Origin: Pseudomonas sp. DTU_2021_1001937_2_SI_NGA_ILE_001
Lineage (GTDB): Bacteria; Pseudomonadota; Gammaproteobacteria; Pseudomonadales; Pseudomonadaceae
DNA: 64,000 nucleotides
Direction: 5' to 3'
NCBI RefSeq assembly: GCF_032463525.1
Contig: NZ_CP135971.1
Location: forward strand, 1,116,001 to 1,180,000
Of the stretch, positions 46,868 to 56,551 are shown piece after piece (positions within the stretch are counted from its first letter, which is position 1; the number at the start of each line of letters is the position of its first letter). Both the position numbers and the translations under genes were made by a program. Below the pieces are notes generated by a model. It did no database searches. It was not told the origin of the DNA and worked only from the letters and a program-made list of their open reading frames with translations.

Positions 46868-47920
46868 ATGAACGTCGAAAACCGCCTGCCGGCCGGCAGC
46901 GACTGCTTTGCCCAGACCCGGCTGTTCACTCCCGAAAACCGCCTGTTCCTGCTCAACGATGCGGAAAGCATCCGGCACAAGGTCAGCGGCGTCTTCAAAG
47001 CCCACGAACTGCGCTCGGCGCGCGGCTCGCAGGCCATCAGTGCCTCGATGCACCACCTGCGGCGTGGCAGCCTGTCGCTGTCGCGCCTGGAGTACGGTGC
47101 AGCGGTGCTGATCGATCCCGGACGGCTGGAAGACTTCTTTCTGCTGCAGATGCCGATTCGCGGCAGCGCCGAGATCGACTGCGACGGCCAGACGTTCACT
47201 TCTTCGTCAGCCTGTGCCTCGCTGATCTCCCCGGACGCCCCGGTGCAGATGCGTTGGGCCGCCGATGCCCCACAACTGACCCTGCGCCTGGAGCGCGCCG
47301 ACCTGGAGCAGCATTGCCGCCAGCATCTGGGGCATGCTCTGGACAACCCATTGCGTTTCGCCGCCGCCGTGCAACTGGACAACCCCGGCGGCCATTACAT
47401 CCTGCAGCTGCTGAGCACGCTGGTCGACGCGCTGAGCTGCGAAATGCACCCGATCCAGCAGCCGCTGGTGCTTAAGCAGTTCGAGTCGACGCTGTTCAAC
47501 GCCCTGATCTACGGCCAGCCAAACAACCTGCGCCATCTGGATGCCGCCGCAGACCGGCGCAAGGTCTCGCCGTGGTTCGTCAAGCGCACCGAAGAGTACA
47601 TCCAGGCCCACGCCAACGAACCGCTCAGCGTCGAACAGCTGGCCGAGTACGCCGAGGTGAGCGTACGCACCCTGTTCGCCGGCTTTCGCGAGTTCACCGG
47701 CACCAGCCCGATGGCCTACCTGCGCGATGTGCGCCTGGCGCATGTGCATGAGGAACTGTGCGCCAACCCTGGCGCGTCAGTGACCGACGTGGCGCTGAAA
47801 TGGGGCTTTGCCCACCTGGGGCGATTTTCCCAGGAGTATCGCAAGCGCTATGGCGAACTGCCCTCGCGGACCCTGCGTTTTCGCGCCGCTGCCTTGGCGT
47901 CTACCCAGGCGGCACGCTGA
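46868..47920 (+). CDS. iifR: AraC-family regulator of the iif-like operon
   Basis: A 350-aa activator of the AntR/XylS-like type: an N-terminal sensing domain (~1-215) and two HTH motifs in the last ~100 residues (LSVEQLAEYAEVSVRTLFAGFREFTG and VTDVALKWGFAHLGRFSQEYRKRYG). It is divergent from the hydrolase-SDR-oxygenase-reductase-porin operon across a 293-bp region with matching repeats, so it probably activates that operon in response to indole or a product. The ligand is not known from sequence. Confidence 0.85.
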   Translation: MNVENRLPAGSDCFAQTRLFTPENRLFLLNDAESIRHKVSGVFKAHELRSARGSQAISASMHHLRRGSLSLSRLEYGAAVLIDPGRLEDFFLLQMPIRGSAEIDCDGQTFTSSSACASLISPDAPVQMRWAADAPQLTLRLERADLEQHCRQHLGHALDNPLRFAAAVQLDNPGGHYILQLLSTLVDALSCEMHPIQQPLVLKQFESTLFNALIYGQPNNLRHLDAAADRRKVSPWFVKRTEEYIQAHANEPLSVEQLAEYAEVSVRTLFAGFREFTGTSPMAYLRDVRLAHVHEELCANPGASVTDVALKWGFAHLGRFSQEYRKRYGELPSRTLRFRAAALASTQAAR

Positions 47921-48180
47921 GCCCGGGCGTGCCAGACGCCTACCAGTTGCGGGCGGGCCACCAGGGTCTGGGCGCTGCGTCCAAGCACCTTGACCAGCAG
48001 GCCGTCGTCTTCCAGTGGCGGAAAATGCACGCGCAAGGCGGTATCGATGGGTTCGACCTCAAGGCCACTGACACGGCAGCTGAGCCTCGATGTGGGGATG
48101 CCCAGCTTGCGGGCGGCGGGGGTGATGCCCTGGCAATCCACCACCTGGACGAAGTAATAGAGGTCGTTGAGATCGAACAC
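47848..48180 (-). pseudogene. Remnant of a LysR-type regulator with internal deletion
   Basis: The frame starts like a complete LysR protein (MFDLNDLYYFVQVVD..GITPAARKLGIP), but the helix-turn-helix breaks off after CRVSGLE. It then jumps directly to an effector-domain segment (VEPIDTALRVHFPPLEDDGLLVKVLGRSAQTLVA), losing roughly half of the DNA-binding and all of the linker region. Homology fades near 47925, where the frame runs into the 3' end of the AraC gene. At 110 codons versus about 300 it cannot be functional. The deletion is in frame, so it still reads as an ORF. Confidence 0.8.
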
Positions 48181-48252
48181 CGGGCCACCTACGGATCGAG
48201 CGAGGTGGCCAGCATGCCAGCGGGCCCGCCTTCACGGGCAGGCCCGCTACGG

Positions 48253-49044
48253 TCAGCGGGCGGTAAGGAAGTCCAGTACCGGCTGGGTAAAAGCGGCGCC
48301 GGCCTCGACGTTGGACAGGTGCGCGGCGTGCAGGTCGACCTGACGGGCATTGGCGATGCGCTCGACCATGAAACGCCCGTGCTCGGGGGTGGTCACCGCG
48401 TCTTCGGTGCCGCACACCACCAGCACCGGCAGCTGGATCGAGGCGATCTGCTCGCGAAAATCGGCATCGCGGACCGCTGCGCAGTTGGCCGCGTAGCCCT
48501 GTGGGGACGTCTGCGCAAGCATGCCGACGATGGGCTCTACCTGAGCGGGCGCACGTTCGGCAAAGGCCGGAGTGAACCAACGGGCGATGGATGCATCGCG
48601 CAGGGCGAGCATGGCGGCCTGGCCATCGCGCAGCACGGTTTCGATGCGCGGGTTCCACACCTCGGGGCTACCGATCTTCGCCGCGGTGTTGCACAGCACC
48701 ACGCGTTCCAGACGCTGCGGCGCATGGATCGCCAACCACTGACCGATCAGGCCACCCATCGACAGACCGCAGAACGACGCCTTGGCAATGTCCAGGGCAT
48801 CCAACAGCGCCAGCACGTCGCGGGCATTCTGCTCGATGCTGTAGGGCCCTTCGCTGACCAGCGAGCGGCCATGGCCACGGGTGTCGTAGCGCAGTACCCG
48901 GAAATGCTCGGTAAAGGCCGGTATCTGGGCGTCCCACATGTGCAGGTCGGTACCCAGGGAGTTGGACAGCACCAGCACCGGCTTGTCGGTCGGGCCTTCG
49001 AGCAGGTAGTTCAGTTCGCCATCGGCGAGAGGCACGCTGGACAT
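48253..49044 (-). CDS. pcaD: 3-oxoadipate enol-lactonase-like alpha/beta-hydrolase
   Basis: The 263-aa protein has the PcaD pattern: DGELNYLLEGPTDKPVLVLSNSLG near the start, HMWDAQIPAF, the nucleophile elbow GLSMGGLIGQWLA and a late HLSNVEAGAAFTQPVL histidine region. PcaD opens beta-ketoadipate enol-lactone in the ortho-cleavage branch that also receives anthranilate via catechol. The ATG at 49044 has AGGAG 6 nt upstream. It stands alone, without pcaB, pcaC or other pca genes, so it may be a second copy or an enol-lactonase recruited to the neighbouring aromatic operon. Confidence 0.8.
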   Translation of the reverse strand: MSSVPLADGELNYLLEGPTDKPVLVLSNSLGTDLHMWDAQIPAFTEHFRVLRYDTRGHGRSLVSEGPYSIEQNARDVLALLDALDIAKASFCGLSMGGLIGQWLAIHAPQRLERVVLCNTAAKIGSPEVWNPRIETVLRDGQAAMLALRDASIARWFTPAFAERAPAQVEPIVGMLAQTSPQGYAANCAAVRDADFREQIASIQLPVLVVCGTEDAVTTPEHGRFMVERIANARQVDLHAAHLSNVEAGAAFTQPVLDFLTAR

Positions 49045-49159
49045 TCGCGGCTCCTGTGTCGGGGAAAGCCTGCACACTAAGGTCTGGCAAAGCGTGAGAC
49101 AATCCGCCGCTCGATTAACCGTGCGACTATCGAACACCTTTGCCCCGGAGATTCGCCCT

Positions 49160-49504
49160 ATGCGACGCGAAACCATCGCTGCCTTTTGCCTGCAACTGCC
49201 CGGTGCACGCGAGGATTACAAATGGGGTGGCGTGCGGGTGTTCTCGGTGGCGGGCAACAAGATGTTCGCGACCATGGACCTGGCCGGAGACGGCGTGTCG
49301 TTCAAGGTGGCCGCCGAGCTGTTTCTCGGCTATGTCGACCGTCCCGGCATACGCCCGGCACCTTACCTGGCCCGGGCGCACTGGATCAGCCTGACCCGCA
49401 TGGACGCCCTGGGCGACCAGGAACTGCGCGACCTGCTGACCCGCTCGCACCAGCTGGTGGTGAGCAAACTGCCCAAACGCCAGCAAATCGGCCTGCTGGT
49501 TTGA
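49160..49504 (+). CDS. MmcQ/YjbR-family small protein
   Basis: A 114-aa protein beginning MRRETIAAFCLQLPGAREDYKWGGVRVFSVAGNKMFA, the MmcQ/YjbR (CyaY-like fold) pattern, with the later YLARAHWISL and RSHQLVVSKLPKR. The family probably binds DNA or nucleotides, but no member has a firm role. The ATG at 49160 has GGAG about 9 nt upstream. It is divergent from the enol-lactonase gene, and the two starts are 115 bp apart. Confidence 0.85.
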   Translation: MRRETIAAFCLQLPGAREDYKWGGVRVFSVAGNKMFATMDLAGDGVSFKVAAELFLGYVDRPGIRPAPYLARAHWISLTRMDALGDQELRDLLTRSHQLVVSKLPKRQQIGLLV

Positions 49505-49527
49505 ACGCATGGGCTTCTACTGGCTCG

Positions 49528-49620
49528 GTAGAAGCGGCTCTCGCCGCGCAAGGACCAGGAAACTCGCTGCAGCTGTTGTGAGCATGAAGGAGCTTGGTGG
49601 CTGAAGGCGCTTCTGCCGGC
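49528..49620. repeat. Degenerate REPIN
   Basis: GGTAGAAGCGGCTCTCGCCGCGCAAGG near 49528 and GGTGGCTGAAGGCGCTTCTGCC near 49598 are decayed REP arms. The spacer (CTCGCTGCAGCTGTTGTGAGCATG) is recognisably the one shared by the intact REPINs. The region between the MmcQ gene and DUF1294 otherwise holds nothing I can identify. Confidence 0.65.
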
Positions 49621-49635
49621 GCCAGGGGCAGGTCT

Positions 49636-50016
49636 CTACAGCAGCAGGCCTGAGAAGCGTCTGTCCAGCAGCAGCCAATCGACCCAGACCGCCTGATGCA
49701 CGATGACGATCAGCCAGAACAGTGCCTGGTAACTGAGTTTGCGAGTCTTGTGACGATACAGCTGCTGGGCCAGCAAGGCGCCAGGCCAGCCACCCAGCGC
49801 CTCCACCAGGTGCAGCCGCCTCTCCGGGGTACGCTGGCCACCTTGCCCGGCCTGGCGCTTGTCATGCCGGTAGAGCCATAGGGCCAGCAGGCTCATGCAC
49901 AGGTAGGCCAGGGCCACCGGCCACAGGCCCTGCACGCGCCACAGGCTGGCCGCCCCCAGCACCGGCAGGGCGCACAGGGCCAGCCACACCAGCAGCTTGA
50001 GGCGCGGCGCACGCAT
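49636..50016 (-). CDS. DUF1294 membrane protein
   Basis: A 126-aa protein from the ATG at 50016 (MRAPRLKLLVWLALCALPVLGA) with two N-terminal hydrophobic helices, a cytoplasmic basic stretch (YRHDKRQAGQGGQRTPERRLHLVEALGGWPG) and a closing helix. This is the DUF1294 pattern; in longer relatives it is fused to a cold-shock domain, which is absent here. A TTG at 50058 overlapping the uppP stop would add 14 residues and cannot be excluded. Function unknown. Confidence 0.8.
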   Translation of the reverse strand: MRAPRLKLLVWLALCALPVLGAASLWRVQGLWPVALAYLCMSLLALWLYRHDKRQAGQGGQRTPERRLHLVEALGGWPGALLAQQLYRHKTRKLSYQALFWLIVIVHQAVWVDWLLLDRRFSGLLL

Positions 50017-50054
50017 GGGCGGCCGCGAGGCAGCGACGCTGCGGGTGCTCGCCC

Positions 50055-50885
50055 TCAAGCCTGAGCCGTCGACCAGTCGACCCAGCCGAACAGCCAGGTG
50101 GCAAGGATCAGCAGGCCGAAAGCGATGCGATACCAGGCGAACAGCGCATAGCTGTGGGTGGCGATGAACTTCAACAGGCCTCGCACCGCAATCATGGCGA
50201 ACACGAACGACACCACAAAGCCGACGGCGAACACGGCGAAGTCATCGGGCTGGAACAGGTGGCGGTACTTGTAGCCGGAGTACACCGCTGCACCGACCAT
50301 GGTCGGCATGGCCAGGAAGAACGAGAACTCGGTGGCGGCCTTGCGTGACAGGCCGAACAACAGGCCGCCGATGATGGTCGAGCCGGAGCGCGAGGTGCCG
50401 GGAATCATCGCCAGGCACTGGGCGCAGCCCACCTTCAAAGCGTCGCTCCAGCGCATCTCATCGACATGCTCGACACGGATCACATGCTCGCGGCGTTCGG
50501 CCCAGAGCATGATGATGCCACCGACCACCAGGGCGACGGCGACGGTGATGGGATTGAACAGGTAGTGGTGGATCAGATCGGAAAACAGCACACCCAGCAC
50601 CACCGCCGGCAGGAAGGCCAGCAGCAGGTTGACGGTGAAGCGTTGTGCACGCCGCTGGCTGGGCAGGCCCAGCACCACCTCGAAGATCTTTGCGCGAAAC
50701 TCCCACACCACCGCAAGAATGGCACCCAGCTGGATGATGATGTTGAACGCCATGGCTCGCTCACCACCGAAGCCGATCAGGTCGGCGACGATGATCTGGT
50801 GCCCGGTGCTCGAGACCGGTATGAATTCGGTCAAACCTTCCACGATGCCCAGAATCATCGCCTGGACAGCGGCCCATACATCCAT
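50055..50885 (-). CDS. uppP: Undecaprenyl-diphosphatase
   Basis: The 276-aa BacA-type inner-membrane phosphatase recycles undecaprenyl pyrophosphate for cell-wall synthesis and confers bacitracin resistance when overproduced. Both family motifs are present: [18 protein letters not shown] near residue 13 and [10 protein letters not shown] near residue 165, with eight or so hydrophobic segments. Length is normal. It starts downstream of a 248-bp divergent region shared with pnuC. Confidence 0.95.
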   Translation of the reverse strand: MDVWAAVQAMILGIVEGLTEFIPVSSTGHQIIVADLIGFGGERAMAFNIIIQLGAILAVVWEFRAKIFEVVLGLPSQRRAQRFTVNLLLAFLPAVVLGVLFSDLIHHYLFNPITVAVALVVGGIIMLWAERREHVIRVEHVDEMRWSDALKVGCAQCLAMIPGTSRSGSTIIGGLLFGLSRKAATEFSFFLAMPTMVGAAVYSGYKYRHLFQPDDFAVFAVGFVVSFVFAMIAVRGLLKFIATHSYALFAWYRIAFGLLILATWLFGWVDWSTAQA

Positions 50886-51133
50886 CTTTCCCCCATGAGG
50901 CGCGACCTTGCAGCGCGCCAGTCAGTCTTGTGATTGGTAAACATTGCGCTGGAGCCGTACAACCTTGCCCTTCTCCCCGCGAAGCGCGCAAATCCTAGCA
51001 GACGCCGCCGCAGCGCGCCTGTCGGCTGGCTGTCTGAGTTTCCTTGGCAGCAAGGCCAATCCGCACTCCCCCCAGGCGCGCCAAGCGCTTACAATCGCCG
51101 GCCACCCAGACCCATCCCTGCCAAGGAGCCTCC

Positions 51134-51697
51134 ATGTCCCCCATCGAACTGTTCGCTGCCGCCCTGGGTGTGCTCGCGGTGTGGCTGACTGTCCGCCAGA
51201 ACCCACTGTGCTGGCCGATCGGTCTGGTCATGGTGCTGATCTACAGCTGGATCTTCTTCGACGTGAAGCTCTACTCCGACATGCTTCTGCAACTGGTCTA
51301 CGCCGTGCTGCAGGTATACGGCTGGCTGCAATGGACCCGCCACGGGCACGGCCTGCCAGTGCGCGCGGTCACCGCGCTGAACGCCGGCGCGGTGTTCACT
51401 GGCCTGGCTGCCGGCGCGGTGCTCAGTGTGGCGCTGGGCGCCGGCATGGCGCACTTCACCGATGCCGCACAACCCTGGCTGGACGCCGCGCTGACCGGTT
51501 TCAGCCTGGTCGCGCAGTTCTGGATGGCGCAGAAACGTCTGCAATGCTGGCCCCTATGGATCGTTCTCGATGTGATTTTCGTCGGCCTGTTCGTCTACAA
51601 GGCCCTGTACCTGACTGCAGCGCTGTATGCGCTGTTCACTCTGCTGGCCATCCAGGGCTGGCGGGAGTGGCGCGCCACCCTGGCACCTGCGCAATGA
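51134..51697 (+). CDS. pnuC: PnuC-family nicotinamide riboside transporter
   Basis: The 187-aa inner-membrane protein has the PnuC features: QNPLCWPIGLVMVLIYSWIFFDVKLYSDMLLQLVY near residue 22, a YGWLQW motif and a late WPLWIVLDVI. It carries nicotinamide riboside (thiamine in some relatives) inward by facilitated diffusion, driven by phosphorylation inside. AAGGAG precedes the ATG. Its stop overlaps the start of a NadR-like kinase (ATGA), which favours nicotinamide riboside. I see no TPP riboswitch upstream. Confidence 0.88.
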   Translation: MSPIELFAAALGVLAVWLTVRQNPLCWPIGLVMVLIYSWIFFDVKLYSDMLLQLVYAVLQVYGWLQWTRHGHGLPVRAVTALNAGAVFTGLAAGAVLSVALGAGMAHFTDAAQPWLDAALTGFSLVAQFWMAQKRLQCWPLWIVLDVIFVGLFVYKALYLTAALYALFTLLAIQGWREWRATLAPAQ

Positions 51698-52229
51698 AGG
51701 TGCTGGTGCTCGCCGGGCCGGAATCCAGCGGCAAGAGCTGGCTGGCCGAAGAGATACAGCGCTGTTTCGGCGGTATCCAAGTCGGTGAATACGTACGCCA
51801 TTTCATCGACCGTGAAGGCCGCGACACGCGGTTTTCCGACATCACCCCCATCGCCGAAGGGCAACTGGCCTGGGAAGACAGCGCCCGCAGCGGTAATCCG
51901 GAACTGCTGATTCTCGACACCCATCTGCTGAGCAATATCCTCTGGAGCCGTACCCTGTTCCACGATTGCCCGGCGTGGATCGAACCCGCACTGCTCAACC
52001 GGCGCTACGACCTGCACCTGCTGCTCAGCCCCGAAGGCGTGCCGTGGTGCGACGACGGTCAGCGCTGCCAGCCCGAAATGGCCGACCGCCAAGCGTTTTT
52101 CGAGGCGAGCCGCCAGTGGCTGCTGCTGCATCGCCAAGCGTTCCAGGTCATCGAGGGTGACTGGGCTCAGCGGCGCGACACCGCGCTGCGCTGCGTGAGC
52201 ACGTTGCTGGATGCTGAACAGCCTGAACC

Positions 52230-52242
<13 letters not shown>
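51694..52242 (+). CDS. NadR-like nicotinamide riboside kinase/AAA ATPase
   Basis: A 182-aa P-loop protein: KVLVLAGPESSGKSWLAEE (Walker A), VGEYVRHFIDREG and LLILDTHLLSNILW (Walker B-like). This is the kinase part of NadR without the nucleotidyltransferase or repressor domains. It would phosphorylate the riboside delivered by PnuC, trapping it for NAD synthesis. The start is the ATG overlapping the pnuC stop; the long upstream frame is not used. Its last 13 nt overlap the convergent regulator gene. Confidence 0.82.
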
Positions 52243-53555
<1,313 letters not shown>

Positions 53556-53942
53556 GAGAGGTTCCTTGGCGCACGGCGTCGATGAAATTGACGAAAAGGC
53601 TTTATAAACAGTGTGTTGAGTCCACTGGATGTTACGTTAGCAAAAAATTGACACAGCCTTGTATCGTTTGCATCTAAGGCTCATAACCGAAGCTTATTTA
53701 CCTGCCAGGCTCGACGAACGGTGGGGTCGATATTGAACAAGAGGTCAATAAAGGAGTCACACGACACGAATTAAAAAGATGGTGGATTTACGACATCGGC
53801 GATAAATGTAAAAAGCCTGAAAATAATTCGTTCAATGTGTGACTTGCGTCGCGGCGCGAGCTTCAACACCAATAAGCAGCCGGACGGTGAGCCCGCCGAC
53901 GAGTCTGCACTGGACTGATTGGGCTATTTTGAGGAATTGACC
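53556..53942. other. AT-rich intergenic region upstream of a small protein
   Basis: This 387-bp stretch is notably less GC-rich than its surroundings. It contains TTGACA at 53648-53653, a perfect -35 hexamer, but no good -10 at the right distance, and no open frame worth calling. It separates the divergent regulator gene from the 88-aa protein gene and probably holds both promoters. Confidence 0.45.
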
Positions 53943-54209
53943 ATGAATGCCCCACTGCGCTTCAACGATGCACTGCTGATTGCTGACCAGGCCTTCCATC
54001 CCTTCAAGTGCGTGGCCTGGGCCCCACAGGATGGCAACGGCGAAGTGAGCCTCAGCGTGTTCGACCGCTTCAGCGCACGTATCGGCCGCCGGCAACTTCC
54101 ACGCGGAACTTACTCCGACCCTGTGCGTTTGGCTCGTGCCTTGCGCGAAGCGCGCGAAGAACTAAGCCGCGAGGGTTACACACTTCAGCCTTGGACCATG
54201 CCCGCCTGA
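53943..54209 (+). CDS. Small conserved hypothetical protein, 88 aa
   Basis: Starts MNAPLRFNDALLIADQAFHPFKCVAWAPQDGNGEVSL, with GAGG about 9 nt upstream. It is soluble and alpha/beta-looking; the C-terminal half (RRQLPRGTYSDPVRLARALREAREELSREGY) is charged and helical. I do not recognise a named domain. It looks like a Pseudomonas-type small housekeeping protein, alone between the AT-rich promoter region and an ATPase gene. Confidence 0.7.
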   Translation: MNAPLRFNDALLIADQAFHPFKCVAWAPQDGNGEVSLSVFDRFSARIGRRQLPRGTYSDPVRLARALREAREELSREGYTLQPWTMPA

Positions 54210-54418
54210 GGTCAAACTAAGAGACTCTTTCTCTGCGGATGCAAAGTGGCATTTCGTTATTAACGTGATGTCACTTTCGCGGGCTTTAAAGTGCCCACGA
54301 GCAACTTTCTGAAACAATATCTTTGCAGGTTTTCTTTCCCCTGCCTTACCCTGCGCTCTTTGCCATCAGCCGCTCCATTGTCGGGGGCGGCCTTTGGTCG
54401 CCAAGGGAGCCAGACCCC

Positions 54419-55597
54419 GTGCTGCACACACTTGCCATCGAAAACTACCGCTCACTGCACAGCTTGGAGCTGGCCCTGGGACGCCTGACAGTGGTCACCG
54501 GCGCCAATGGCAGCGGCAAGTCGAACCTGTACCGGGCCCTGCGCCTGTTAGCGGATACCGCGCACGATGGCGTGGTGCAAAGCATCGCTCAGGAAGGTGG
54601 ACTGGATTCGTGTTTCTGGGCCGGGCCGGAGAAGTTCTCCCGCGCCATCCTGGAGGGTGAAGCCCCAGTGCAGGGTCTGCAGCGCAGCCGCCCGCAGCGC
54701 ATGCGCCTGGGGTTCGCTGGCGAAGACTTCAGCTATGCACTGAGCCTCGGACTGCCAGAGTCCAATTCTGGCGAGGCCTTCGACCGCCCCTCGCTGTTCA
54801 GCCGCGACCCGCAGATCAAGCGCGAGATGATTTGGGCGGGACCGGTGTATCGGCCGGCCTCGGTGCTGGTAGAGCGCAAAGGCGCCGCCGTGCGCATGCG
54901 TGACGCCAGGCAATGGCGCACTCTGACCACCCAACTGCCAGACTTCTACAGCCTGTTCGATACCGGTGGAGCCGTCGATTGCCCGGAAATCCAGACCCTG
55001 CGCAACAGCCTGCGCAACTGGCGCTTCTATGATCACTTCCGAACCGACGCAGCCGCCCCGGCGCGCCAGCCACAGGTCGGCACCCGCACGCCAGTCTTGC
55101 ACCACAGCGGCCGGGACCTGGCGGCCGCGCTGCAGACCATCCGTGAAATTGGCGACCCCACCGCCCTGGACGCGGCGATCGATGATGCCTTTCCCGGCTC
55201 GCGGATGCAGATCAGCGTGCGCGACGGGCTGTTTCTCCTGGCCCTGCAGCAACCGGGCATGCTCCGGCCGCTGGCGGTCAGCGAACTGTCGGACGGCACC
55301 TTACGTTATCTACTGCTGGTCGCCGCCCTGCTCACCCCTCGCCCACCGACGCTGATGGTGCTCAACGAGCCGGAAAGCAGCCTGCACCCCGATCTGCTGC
55401 CGGCACTGGCACGGCTGATTATCCAGGCTGCCCACCATGGCCAGGTGTGGGTGGTATCGCATTCCAGCCGTCTGGTGGCAGCCCTTGAACGCAGTCCCGA
55501 ATGCGTCAGCCTGATTCTGGAAAAGCAACTGGGCCAGACCCGCGTGCAAGGCCAACAGGGTTTGTTGGACGGACCTGCCTGGCGCTGGCCGGACTAG
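54419..55597 (+). CDS. RecF/SMC-like AAA ATPase (AAA_21 family)
   Basis: The 392-aa protein starts LHTLAIENYRSLHSLELALGRLTVVTGANGSGKSNLYRAL (Walker A), has the ABC-like signature VSELSDGTLRYLLLVAALL near residue 286 and Walker B MVLNEPESSLHPDLLPAL, and ends with a VWVVSHSSRLVAAL histidine switch. Such stand-alone ATPases resemble RecF and the OLD/Abi group but lack the fused TOPRIM nuclease of OLD proteins. I chose the GTG at 54419, which begins the typical N-terminal strand; the frame extends 32 codons upstream. No partner gene is adjacent, so a defence role cannot be claimed. Confidence 0.8.
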   Translation: MLHTLAIENYRSLHSLELALGRLTVVTGANGSGKSNLYRALRLLADTAHDGVVQSIAQEGGLDSCFWAGPEKFSRAILEGEAPVQGLQRSRPQRMRLGFAGEDFSYALSLGLPESNSGEAFDRPSLFSRDPQIKREMIWAGPVYRPASVLVERKGAAVRMRDARQWRTLTTQLPDFYSLFDTGGAVDCPEIQTLRNSLRNWRFYDHFRTDAAAPARQPQVGTRTPVLHHSGRDLAAALQTIREIGDPTALDAAIDDAFPGSRMQISVRDGLFLLALQQPGMLRPLAVSELSDGTLRYLLLVAALLTPRPPTLMVLNEPESSLHPDLLPALARLIIQAAHHGQVWVVSHSSRLVAALERSPECVSLILEKQLGQTRVQGQQGLLDGPAWRWPD

Positions 55598-55632
55598 GCC
55601 CAATACTGTTCGCTTAAGCGGCATGTGGCCCG

Positions 55633-55825
55633 GTGGGAGCGGCTTTAGCCGCAAAAGCGCCAGGAGAATCACTGCATCTGCTGTGAGCAGGCGGTCGCTT
55701 CGCGGCTGAAGCCGCTCCTACCCGGCCTAATTGACCAGTACTGGCTTTAGCCGCGAAAGCGCCAGGAATCTCACTGCATCTTTTGTGAACATGCGATCGC
55801 TTTGCGGCTGACCCCGCTCTCTCGC
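55633..55825. repeat. Two tandem REPINs (four REP arms)
   Basis: Arms: GTGGGAGCGGCTTTAGCCGC (from 55633), inverted CGCGGCTGAAGCCGCTCCTAC (ending 55721), GGCTTTAGCCGCGAA (from 55743), and a decayed inverted arm near 55800-55820. Both pairs enclose the spacer type TCACTGCATCT..TGTGA. They sit between the convergent ATPase and chlD genes and probably act as a shared transcript end. Confidence 0.85.
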
Positions 55826-55867
55826 TCTAACAATCAGTTTCGCCTGCAGGCTGAATGCCCACCGCTC

Positions 55868-56545
55868 TCAAGCTGGCAACGTTGGCAGTGCCTGCACATG
55901 GCAATAGTCAAGCGCCAGCCCCTCAGCCAGCGCTCTGGCGCGGCCCAGGCGGATCGGGCCGTTTTCCAGGTCGATCAGCACACCGGCGCAGTTCAGTGCA
56001 GGCAACGTCGGCAGGCGCGCCAGGCGCCCGTCGGTGAGCAGCAGCAGGCGCTGCTGTTCCGAAGGGTGACGCCGACGGCGGTGTTCCAGCCATTGCGCCC
56101 CCAGCTGTAACGCCGCCTCCAGCGGAGTGCCGCCACCGGCCCCCAATTGCGCCAGCCAACCTTGCAGGGCCCGTGATGCCTTGAGTCCCTGGTACTGCCA
56201 ACGCGGTTCCTGGCCGCTGGCGGTGAGCAGCGCCAGTCGCGCGCGACGCCGATAGGCATCATCGAAGGCCTGCGCAAGCACGCCTTTGGCCAGGCTAAGC
56301 CCCTGGTTGCGTCGGGTCGAGGCTGAGGCGTCGACAATCACCAGCCACACTTCCCTGGGGCGCTGACTGCGTGGCTGGCGCACCAGATCGATCGCCCGCC
56401 GCGGTCGCCCGCGCAACAAGGTGGGCACCCAGGCGACCGGCCCATCGCGGCCGGCCCGCGCAGCGCCCAAGCGGCCGCCGGCCAGCTTGCCAGACCTGGG
56501 GTTGGCATCCGCTGCCCTGGCCGAATGGGAGCGGATGCCTACGGC
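55868..56545 (-). CDS. chlD: von Willebrand (VWA) domain of ChlD, reached by -1 frameshift
   Basis: This frame encodes a VWA domain with the metal-binding DASAS pattern (VIVDASAST) and a LLLLTDGR segment, the C-terminal half of ChlD/CobT-type chelatase subunits. No credible ATG starts it; the only in-frame alternative is a TTG at 56470, inside the region of homology. The frame is open back to the end of the ATPase frame. It is entered by a -1 slip at A AAA AAG (56545-56551), giving an ATPase-VWA fusion of about 570 residues (345 + 225). The product would be the medium subunit of the cobalt chelatase with CobN. Confidence 0.8.
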   Translation of the reverse strand, partial: AVGIRSHSARAADANPRSGKLAGGRLGAARAGRDGPVAWVPTLLRGRPRRAIDLVRQPRSQRPREVWLVIVDASASTRRNQGLSLAKGVLAQAFDDAYRRRARLALLTASGQEPRWQYQGLKASRALQGWLAQLGAGGGTPLEAALQLGAQWLEHRRRRHPSEQQRLLLLTDGRLARLPTLPALNCAGVLIDLENGPIRLGRARALAEGLALDYCHVQALPTLPA

Positions 56546-56551
56546 TTTTTT
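56504..56551 (-). promoter_or_regulatory. -1 ribosomal frameshift signal in chlD
   Basis: On the minus strand the ATPase frame ends CCA AAA AAG CCG TAG. The heptamer A AAA AAG (56551-56545) is in the correct phase for -1 slippage. Five bases later comes a perfect 10-bp stem, GGCATCCGCT (56539-56530) with AGCGGATGCC (56513-56504), enclosing a 16-nt loop. A purine-rich CAGGTG upstream could act as an internal Shine-Dalgarno stimulator, as in dnaX. After slipping, translation continues GCC GTA GGC, exactly the VWA frame. Confidence 0.85.

Noticed and set aside
50886..51133. Possible TPP or NAD riboswitch before pnuC
   Set aside because: The conserved TPP core (CTGAGA with the second helix) is not present, and I could not match another known aptamer by eye.
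53648..53676. Sigma-70 promoter starting with TTGACA
   Set aside because: The -35 is perfect, but the hexamer at 17-bp spacing (CATCTA) is a poor -10, so it is not listed as a promoter.
55633..55825. Possible CRISPR array
   Set aside because: The repeats are inverted REP palindromes with a conserved spacer, not direct repeats with unique spacers, and no cas genes are near.
55868..56470. A separate VWA gene starting at TTG 56470
   Set aside because: The homologous sequence and open frame continue upstream of that TTG into the frameshift site, so a slip from the ATPase frame explains it better.
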